A stretch of 64,000 nt of DNA from Cricetibacter osteomyelitidis (GTDB lineage: Bacteria > Pseudomonadota > Gammaproteobacteria > Enterobacterales > Pasteurellaceae). The notes beneath the pieces are model-generated. The model did no database searches and was not told the DNA's origin. It saw nothing but the letters and a program-made list of their open reading frames with translations. Below are positions 58,037 through 64,000 of the stretch, one piece after another; the stretch's first letter is position 1; each line of letters opens with the position of its first letter. The position numbers and the translations under genes are program-made. The DNA lies in contig NZ_SLYB01000012.1 of assembly GCF_004340985.1 (NCBI RefSeq), positions 1 to 64,000 on the forward strand, read 5' to 3'.

Positions 58037-59464
58037 TTAATTAATCGTATATTTACCAACACCCAATTCATCTTCTTTACGAGTACGATTCATAATGGTT
58101 TGCGGTGATTGTTCTATACGGAGATCCATTTGATCTTCGGTACGCACCACATTACCGCGTAAAGAATTTGTCCATACGTCGGTGATTTCGATATCAACGA
58201 ATTTACCGATCATATCCGGTGTGCCGGCAAAGTTTACGATACGATTGTTTTCGGTGCGGCCGGTGAGTTCCATCAGATCTTTTTTCGACGGTCCTTCTAC
58301 TAATACGCGTTGTATCGTACCAAGCATACGGCGGCTGTACTGTGCCGCTTGTTGGTTGATGCGTTCCTGTAACACATATAAGCGTTGTTTTTTTTCATCT
58401 TCGGTAACATCGTCAGGAATATCTGCTGCCGGTGTACCCGGACGGGCGGAGTAGATGAAGCTGAAGCTCATATCAAAATTAACTTGAGCAATTAAATTCA
58501 TGGTTTGTTCAAAGTCTTCCGCGGTTTCTCCCGGGAAACCAACGATAAAGTCAGAACTGATCTGAATATCCGGGCGGGCTTTACGTAATTTACGAATAAT
58601 GGATTTATATTCTAACGCCGTGTGACCGCGTTTCATCATATTCAGAACGCGATCAGAACCGGCTTGTACCGGTAAGTGTAAGAAGCTCACTAATTCCGGC
58701 GTATCACGATATACATCGATAATATCATCGGTAAATTCAATCGGATGTGATGTGGTAAAACGTAAACGATCGATGCCGTCAATGGCGGCAACCAAGCGTA
58801 GCAGTTCGGCAAAAGTACAAATTTCACCGTCGTGCGTCGGACCGCGATAAGCATTCACGTTTTGTCCTAATAAATTCACTTCACGTACGCCTTGCTCTGC
58901 CAGTTGGGCGATTTCAAATAAAATGTCATCTAACGGACGGCTCACTTCTTCACCGCGAGTATAAGGCACTACGCAGAAAGTACAGTATTTATTGCAGCCT
59001 TCCATAATGGATACGAACGCTGTCGGACCTTCGGCACGCGGTTCGGGCAGCCGGTCGAATTTTTCGATTTCCGGGAAACTCACATCCACAACGGAACTTT
59101 TACCGCCTCGAATTTGGTTAATCATTTCCGGCAGACGGTGCAAAGTTTGCGGACCAAAAATAATATCGACGTAAGGTGCTCTATCACGAATATGCGCACC
59201 CTCTTGTGATGCCACACAGCCGCCTACGCCAATCACCAATTCCGGTTTTTGTTTTTTCAAATCTTTCCAGCGACCTAATTGATGGAATACTTTTTCCTGT
59301 GCTTTTTCACGAATGGAACAAGTATTGAGCAAAAGCACATCCGCTTCTTCTGCATTTTCGGTGAGTTCCAAACCGTGTGTAGAGAATAATAAATCGGCCA
59401 TTTTAGACGAATCGTATTCGTTCATTTGACAGCCCCAGGTTTTAATATGTAATTTTTGAGTCAT
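58037..59464 (-). CDS. miaB: tRNA-2-methylthio-N6-dimethylallyladenosine synthase
   Basis: 475-residue radical-SAM methylthiotransferase acting on A37 of tRNAs. The N-terminal cluster is bound by Cys12, Cys49 and Cys83; the SAM cluster by Cys157, Cys161 and Cys164 (CNKYCTFC). A C-terminal TRAM domain follows (about residues 378-440). ATG follows AGAAAGAGAT. It is divergent from mraZ across 323 bp. Confidence 0.97.
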   Translation of the reverse strand: MTQKLHIKTWGCQMNEYDSSKMADLLFSTHGLELTENAEEADVLLLNTCSIREKAQEKVFHQLGRWKDLKKQKPELVIGVGGCVASQEGAHIRDRAPYVDIIFGPQTLHRLPEMINQIRGGKSSVVDVSFPEIEKFDRLPEPRAEGPTAFVSIMEGCNKYCTFCVVPYTRGEEVSRPLDDILFEIAQLAEQGVREVNLLGQNVNAYRGPTHDGEICTFAELLRLVAAIDGIDRLRFTTSHPIEFTDDIIDVYRDTPELVSFLHLPVQAGSDRVLNMMKRGHTALEYKSIIRKLRKARPDIQISSDFIVGFPGETAEDFEQTMNLIAQVNFDMSFSFIYSARPGTPAADIPDDVTEDEKKQRLYVLQERINQQAAQYSRRMLGTIQRVLVEGPSKKDLMELTGRTENNRIVNFAGTPDMIGKFVDIEITDVWTNSLRGNVVRTEDQMDLRIEQSPQTIMNRTRKEDELGVGKYTIN

Positions 59465-59672
59465 ATCTCTTTCTAATTAACTGAAGTAAATAGTTTAAAG
59501 TATAAAATTTTGGTGCACTATTTTACAGATTTGTCGCAATTATCGCCACTTAAAAAAGGATTATTTACGATTTTATTTCTGTATAAATAGTATTCACTCG
59601 CGATCTGAGCAGATTATCGGAGAAACGAGAAAATCTGATCGATGAATTATTGAGGAAAATCGTACAAATAGC

Positions 59673-59701
59673 TTGCAATTTAAGGCTCTAGCGACTAAAC
59701 T
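59673..59701 (+). promoter_or_regulatory. Candidate mraZ cluster promoter
   Basis: TTGCAA (59673-59678), a 17-bp spacer and TAAACT (59696-59701) fit a sigma-70 promoter. The predicted start point falls right before the TGG box array. The rest of the 323-bp gap (59465-59787) shows no other clear feature. Confidence 0.5.
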
Positions 59702-59709
59702 TAGAAAAA

Positions 59710-59744
59710 GTGGTGAAAAGTGGATCTTTGTGGAGATCTTTGGA
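59710..59744 (+). promoter_or_regulatory. MraZ binding boxes, four at 10-bp spacing
   Basis: GTGG occurs at 59710, 59720 and 59730 and TTGG at 59740, giving TGGTG, TGGAT, TGGAG and TGGAT exactly 10 bp apart. MraZ is known to bind TGGGN direct repeats with 5-nt spacers upstream of its own gene; the spacing matches and the fourth base differs. Confidence 0.7.
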
Positions 59745-59787
59745 TAATTTGAGATCAATTTCATAACGCAAATTTAAAGGCGAATCT

Positions 59788-60246
59788 ATGTTTAGAGGGG
59801 CACAGGCAATCAATCTGGATGCGAAGGGACGTATTGCGATCCCGACTCGTTATCGCCCTGAGATCTTAGAGCAAAATCAAGGACAAATGATTTGTACTGT
59901 AGATATTTTTCAGCCTTGTTTGTTGTTATATCCCTTGAAAGAATGGGAAGTTGTGGAGCAAAATCTGTTGGCACTTTCCAATACCGATCCTAATGAGCGT
60001 GCTTTAAAACGCTTAATGATCGGTTATGCCACCGAATGTGAATTAGACGGAAACGGACGTATTTTAATCAGCAGTCCGTTACGTCAGCAAGCAAAACTGG
60101 AAAAAGGAATTATGTTGGTTGGGCAGCTCAATAAATTTGAAATTTGGAGCGAGCAACAATGGCATTCACAAATTGCCGAAGATGTTGCTCTCGGTATGAG
60201 CGGTCAGCTTGCACTATCAGATAAATTAAAATCGCTGTCATATTAA
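59788..60246 (+). CDS. mraZ: Transcriptional regulator MraZ
   Basis: 152-residue AbrB-like DNA-binding ring protein that represses the division and cell wall cluster. Two repeats: [20 protein letters not shown] and [19 protein letters not shown]. It probably binds the boxes at 59710-59744. A structured 120-bp gap separates it from rsmH. Confidence 0.97.
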   Translation: MFRGAQAINLDAKGRIAIPTRYRPEILEQNQGQMICTVDIFQPCLLLYPLKEWEVVEQNLLALSNTDPNERALKRLMIGYATECELDGNGRILISSPLRQQAKLEKGIMLVGQLNKFEIWSEQQWHSQIAEDVALGMSGQLALSDKLKSLSY

Positions 60247-60366
60247 TAAATAATAGAGAACAGCGGCACTAGCAAAAGGTAAGCGGTGTAACTTAAGTTT
60301 ACTCCGGTTCGCCGCTTTATCTTCTTTAATAAATATTTTTACTTTTCCTTAGTTTTGGTTATTGTA

Positions 60367-61335
60367 ATGAACAAACAAACACATTTTTCTCATCCCGAAC
60401 ATATTACCGTTTTGTTAAACGAAGCAGTAGCGGGTCTGTCATTGAAAGAAAAAGGTGTATATATTGATGGTACTTTTGGGCGTGGCGGACATTCTCGTTT
60501 AATCCTTTCTCAATTGTCACAGGACGGTCGTTTGATCGCCATTGATCGTGATCCTAGAGCTATTGCTGAAGCACAATCCATTCAAGATCCTCGTTTTCAT
60601 ATTGAACACAATAGTTTTTCTGCAATCTCCGAAATTTGTGAAAAACTTGATTTAATTGGCAAAATTGACGGTATTTTATTGGATCTCGGTGTGTCATCAC
60701 CGCAATTAGATGAAGCCGAACGCGGTTTCAGTTTTATGAAAGACGGTCCGTTAGATATGCGAATGGATACTTCGCAAGGCTTATCTGCCGCAGAATGGTT
60801 ACAACAAGTTTCCGTTGATGATTTGGCTTGGGTATTGAAAACTTTCGGTGAAGAACGTTTTGCCAAAAAAATTGCCACGGCAATCGTGAATTACAATAAA
60901 AGTGCGGTACAAAATGGCGAAAAACCGTTAACCCGTACTCTTGAATTAGCTAATTTGATCGCACAATCCGTGCCGTTTAAAGATAAACATAAACATCCGG
61001 CCACTCGTAGCTTTCAGGCAATCCGTATTTTTATCAATGCGGAATTGGATGAATTGGAAAAAGTGTTGAATTCTGCATTAAAGGTATTAGCACCGCACGG
61101 GCGTTTATCCATTATCAGCTTCCATTCTTTGGAAGACAGAATGGTTAAACACTTTATGCGTAAACAGAGTAAAGGTGATGATATTCCGAAAGGTTTGCCG
61201 TTACGTGATGATCAAATTCAACGTAATCAAACCTTAAAAACTATCGGAAAAGCCGTGATGCCAAGTGCCGTGGAAATTGAACAAAATCCGCGTTCTCGCA
61301 GTGCGGTATTACGAATTGCAGAGAGAATTGCCTAA
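60367..61335 (+). CDS. rsmH: 16S rRNA m4C1402 methyltransferase RsmH
   Basis: 322 residues. SAM-binding motif [17 protein letters not shown], then [20 protein letters not shown] and [14 protein letters not shown]. The ATG at 60367 fits the family start ([16 protein letters not shown]); a TTG at 60355 is also in frame. The stop overlaps the ftsL ATG by one base, so translation is probably coupled. Confidence 0.97.
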   Translation: MNKQTHFSHPEHITVLLNEAVAGLSLKEKGVYIDGTFGRGGHSRLILSQLSQDGRLIAIDRDPRAIAEAQSIQDPRFHIEHNSFSAISEICEKLDLIGKIDGILLDLGVSSPQLDEAERGFSFMKDGPLDMRMDTSQGLSAAEWLQQVSVDDLAWVLKTFGEERFAKKIATAIVNYNKSAVQNGEKPLTRTLELANLIAQSVPFKDKHKHPATRSFQAIRIFINAELDELEKVLNSALKVLAPHGRLSIISFHSLEDRMVKHFMRKQSKGDDIPKGLPLRDDQIQRNQTLKTIGKAVMPSAVEIEQNPRSRSAVLRIAERIA

Positions 61336-61652
61336 TGTTTGAGAAAACTGAACGTCACCCGTTGACCGAATTGATTCTTGATGATGTGTTTTCATCAAAT
61401 AAATTATTGTTAACTTTATTGGTATCCTTGGTAATAACGATGATCGGTACCATTTGGCTTACTCATCAGACTCGTCAGTTGGTTTCCGATAAAGGAGATT
61501 TGGTGTTTGAGAAGCAACAATTGGAAAGAGAATATCGTAATTTGATTTTAGAAGAAACCACGGAAGGAAATAGTACGCGGATTCAAGCAAGAGCAAGAAA
61601 ATTAGGGATGGGTCGTATTGAAAACGATCAAGAAGTATTGATCCTGGAATAA
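61335..61652 (+). CDS. ftsL: Cell division protein FtsL
   Basis: 105-residue bitopic protein: short cytosolic N-terminus, one membrane segment (about residues 24-43, [20 protein letters not shown]), then a periplasmic coiled coil ([19 protein letters not shown]). It forms FtsQLB with FtsQ and FtsB and activates FtsI/FtsW. It overlaps rsmH by 1 bp. Confidence 0.95.
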   Translation: MFEKTERHPLTELILDDVFSSNKLLLTLLVSLVITMIGTIWLTHQTRQLVSDKGDLVFEKQQLEREYRNLILEETTEGNSTRIQARARKLGMGRIENDQEVLILE

Positions 61653-61669
61653 TTTTAGAGAAGTTATTT

Positions 61670-63499
61670 ATGGTTAAGTTTAATCAATCTAAGAAAAAAC
61701 CGGTAAAAGCGGCTAAAACTGCTCCGGTCATCAGTAGCATTAAGCCGAATAAACCAAAAGTAGTGTATGAAAATAGCTTTTTGAAAGGTCGCTATTTATG
61801 GGCTATTGGTTTTGTATTAAGCGGTTTGGTCGCATTAGTGGTTCGTGCAACTTATGTACAGGTTGTGGATTCCGATTTATTGAACGGCGAAGCGGATCGC
61901 CGTTCGTTACGTACGGAAAGCGTACAATCATTACGCGGTTCGATTTTAGATCGTAACGGTCATTCATTATCTGTGAGCGTGCCGATGTATTCCATTACTG
62001 CGGATCCTAAATTTATTCTGGATGAAAAGGGCTTGGATGATGTAGAACGTTGGAAAGCACTCGCCAAAGAACTAAATGTGCCCTATAAAGACTTGATTGC
62101 AACCATTAAGAAAAATCCGAAATCCCGCTTTGTTTATTTGGATCGTCAAGTTGCTCCGGAAACTGCGGATTATGTTAAAGCATTAAAATTAAAAGGCGTG
62201 TTATTAAAAACTGAACCGCGCCGTTTTTATCCGCGTATCGAAGAAACCGCACATTTAATCGGCTATACCAATATTGACGGCGAAGGTATCGAAGGGATTG
62301 AAAAAAGTTTCAATTCATTGTTAATCGGTAAAGCCGGTTCGAGAACCTATCGTAAAGATAAATTGGGAAATGTGGTTGAAAATATTGCGGACATCAAAAA
62401 ATATGATGCACAGGATGTAACATTAAGTATTGATGAAAATCTGCAAGCCATGGTTTATCGTGAAATTAAAAAAGCCGTGGCTGAGAATAATGCGGAGTCG
62501 GGCACAGCGGTGTTAGTTGATGTTCGCACCGGTGAAGTGTTAGCAATGGCTAATGCACCGTCTTATAACCCGAATAATCGTAACGGTGTGAAAGCGGAAT
62601 TAATGCGTAACCGTGCGATTACCGATACTTTTGAACCGGGTTCAACGGTAAAACCTTTCGTGGTTTTAACCGCACTTCAACGCGGTATTGTGAATAAAAA
62701 CACGGTGTTTGACACTCATCCGTACAATATCGGTAAATATACCATCAAAGATGTGGCAAAACGTGACAGCTTAACCGTGACCGGTATTTTGGAGCAATCC
62801 AGTAATATCGGGGTCAGTAAAATTGCCTTGAGAATGCCGCCTCAAGCATTGGTGGAAACCTATCAAAATGCCGGCTTGGGTAAACCGACGGAATTAGGTC
62901 TGATTGGTGAGCAACGAGGTTCGTTACATGCGGATCGTCGCAAGTGGTCCGATATTGATCGTGCTACATTCTCATACGGTTATGGTCTGCAAATCACACC
63001 TGTGCAGTTAGCTCGGGCTTATGCGGCCTTAGGCAGCTTCGGTATTTATCGTCCGCTTTCTATTACTAAAGTTGATCCGCCGGTTATCGGTACGCGCGTA
63101 TTTTCTGAAAAAGTGGCACGTGAAGTGGTGGAAATGTTGGAATCTGTAGTGACTAACGGTGGAGGTAAACTTGCCGCTGTTGAAGGTTATCGCGTCGGGG
63201 TTAAAACCGGTACGGCGAAGAAAATTGAAAACGGCCGTTATGTGGATCGATATATTGCCTATACTGCAGGCGTTGCACCGATTAGTGATCCGCGTTATTC
63301 TTTAGTGGTGTTGATTAACGACCCTAAAGCGGGTAAATACTACGGTGGTGCGGTATCAGCTCCGTTATTCTCCAATATCATGGGTTATGCTTTGCGTTCG
63401 ACTAATGTGGCTCCGGACGGTGCGGTTCAAGAAAAAACAGCAAAACGTACCGTGCGTTTAAGTACGCAGAAAAAAGATGAACAAACCCAAGCGAATTAA
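61670..63499 (+). CDS. ftsI: Septal peptidoglycan transpeptidase FtsI (PBP3)
   Basis: 609 residues: cytosolic tail, one membrane segment (about residues 43-60), a pedestal domain ([18 protein letters not shown]) and the transpeptidase domain. Active-site motifs are Ser325-T-V-Lys328 (GSTVKPF), SSN at 377-379 and KTG at 512-514. Residue 517 is Lys and 526 is Asp; H. influenzae PBP3 normally has Arg517 and Asn526, sites linked to beta-lactam response. Eighteen bases separate it from ftsL. Confidence 0.97.
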   Translation: MVKFNQSKKKPVKAAKTAPVISSIKPNKPKVVYENSFLKGRYLWAIGFVLSGLVALVVRATYVQVVDSDLLNGEADRRSLRTESVQSLRGSILDRNGHSLSVSVPMYSITADPKFILDEKGLDDVERWKALAKELNVPYKDLIATIKKNPKSRFVYLDRQVAPETADYVKALKLKGVLLKTEPRRFYPRIEETAHLIGYTNIDGEGIEGIEKSFNSLLIGKAGSRTYRKDKLGNVVENIADIKKYDAQDVTLSIDENLQAMVYREIKKAVAENNAESGTAVLVDVRTGEVLAMANAPSYNPNNRNGVKAELMRNRAITDTFEPGSTVKPFVVLTALQRGIVNKNTVFDTHPYNIGKYTIKDVAKRDSLTVTGILEQSSNIGVSKIALRMPPQALVETYQNAGLGKPTELGLIGEQRGSLHADRRKWSDIDRATFSYGYGLQITPVQLARAYAALGSFGIYRPLSITKVDPPVIGTRVFSEKVAREVVEMLESVVTNGGGKLAAVEGYRVGVKTGTAKKIENGRYVDRYIAYTAGVAPISDPRYSLVVLINDPKAGKYYGGAVSAPLFSNIMGYALRSTNVAPDGAVQEKTAKRTVRLSTQKKDEQTQAN

Positions 63500-63521
63500 A
63501 CAGCAAATCAATGGATAAATT

Positions 63522-64000
63522 ATGCAGAAACTGACCGCACTTATGGAGAAGGTAGCAGGCCTTTCCGGTAATATCACATTAACTAATATGACTTTAGACA
63601 GCCGTGCCGTAACGCAAGGCTGTCTTTTCATTGCTGTAAAAGGCCATTCCGTTGACGGTCGTCGTTTTATTCCGCAAGCCATTGAATCCGGTGCTGCGGC
63701 GGTGGTTGCCGAGGCGGATTCGGCACAAGAACATTTAACCGTTGAATATCAAAACAATGTGCCGGTAATCCGCTTCTTTCAATTAAACGAACAATTATCT
63801 GAATTAGCCGGACAATTCTATCATGAACCGTCAAATAAACTGACTTTAATCGGAGTGACCGGCACTAACGGTAAAACCACCATTTCCCAATTGTTGGCAC
63901 AGTGGGTGCAACTGCTGGGACAAAAAGCAGCCGTAATGGGCACTATCGGCAATGGCTTATATGGACAAATCAAGGAAGCAGCGAACACCACTGGTTCAGC
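63522..64000 (+). CDS. murE: UDP-MurNAc-tripeptide (meso-DAP) ligase MurE, 5' part
   Basis: The first 159 codons of murE, cut by the window end. It adds meso-diaminopimelate to UDP-MurNAc-dipeptide. The N-terminal domain has [20 protein letters not shown]; the ATP motif [10 protein letters not shown] is at residues 111-120, followed by [10 protein letters not shown] and NTTGSA. The ATG at 63522 begins MQKLTAL, encoded partly by an uptake signal. Confidence 0.95.
   Translation, partial: MQKLTALMEKVAGLSGNITLTNMTLDSRAVTQGCLFIAVKGHSVDGRRFIPQAIESGAAAVVAEADSAQEHLTVEYQNNVPVIRFFQLNEQLSELAGQFYHEPSNKLTLIGVTGTNGKTTISQLLAQWVQLLGQKAAVMGTIGNGLYGQIKEAANTTGS

Overview
The window looks like about 64 kb of chromosome from a member of the Pasteurellaceae, in the branch that carries the Haemophilus-type DNA uptake signal. 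The 10-base core AAAGTGCGGT (or its complement ACCGCACTTT) occurs roughly fifty times by hand count, in genes and between them, and is often paired head-to-head as a terminator hairpin. The order efp / epmB / oapA / oapB, the extended Skp and a secreted ATP-dependent DNA ligase also fit this family. The species cannot be fixed from the sequence alone. No rRNA, tRNA, CRISPR array, prophage or insertion sequence was found; almost everything is core housekeeping.

Layout. 1-4.3 kb: an arabinose unit (araC, a non-enteric type ribulokinase, araA), all on the + strand, with an AraC operator and CRP-like site ahead of the kinase. 4.3-11.5 kb: yejM-yejL and yejK, bamE, modF, a qmcA/nfeD pair and a quinone reductase. 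11.5-15.2 kb: oapB-oapA, then epmB divergent from its client efp. 15.3-19.7 kb: lon and ppiD. 20.0-36.5 kb: the large translation/envelope cluster rpsB-tsf-pyrH-[Sel1 gene]-frr-dxr-uppS-cdsA-rseP-bamA-skp-lpxD-fabZ-lpxA-lpxB-rnhB, which links ribosome function, isoprenoid carrier, phospholipid, lipid A and outer-membrane assembly. 36.5-45.6 kb: ycdY, an NlpC/P60 lipoprotein, a DUF333 lipoprotein, the ATP-dependent ligase, cysS, ppiB, yjjV, a Kef-type antiporter, a nitroreductase remnant and metY. 45.8-49.0 kb: yibN-secB-gpsA-cysE and sirB2. 49.1-51.8 kb: mreBCD (cell shape). 52-57.4 kb: gapA, and divergently the macromolecular synthesis operon rpsU-dnaG-rpoD. 57.5-59.5 kb: sixA and miaB. 59.8 kb to the end: the start of the division and cell wall cluster mraZ-rsmH-ftsL-ftsI-murE, with murE cut by the window edge.

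The points most worth a second look are regulatory or evolutionary: a well-formed araI1-I2-like operator in front of a non-orthologous kinase; a pseudoknot-capable leader ahead of rpsB; four TGG boxes at exact 10-bp spacing before mraZ; sigma-32-like promoters before lon and inside dnaG; a sigma-E-like promoter before skp; a Sel1-repeat gene inserted between pyrH and frr and flanked by near-duplicate promoter-like sequences; a 62-codon nitroreductase gene that seems to have lost its whole middle in frame; a 22-bp tandem duplication that rewrote the end of a small lipoprotein; and a small family of GTAAAC-loop intergenic hairpins. No clearly new multi-gene system was seen.
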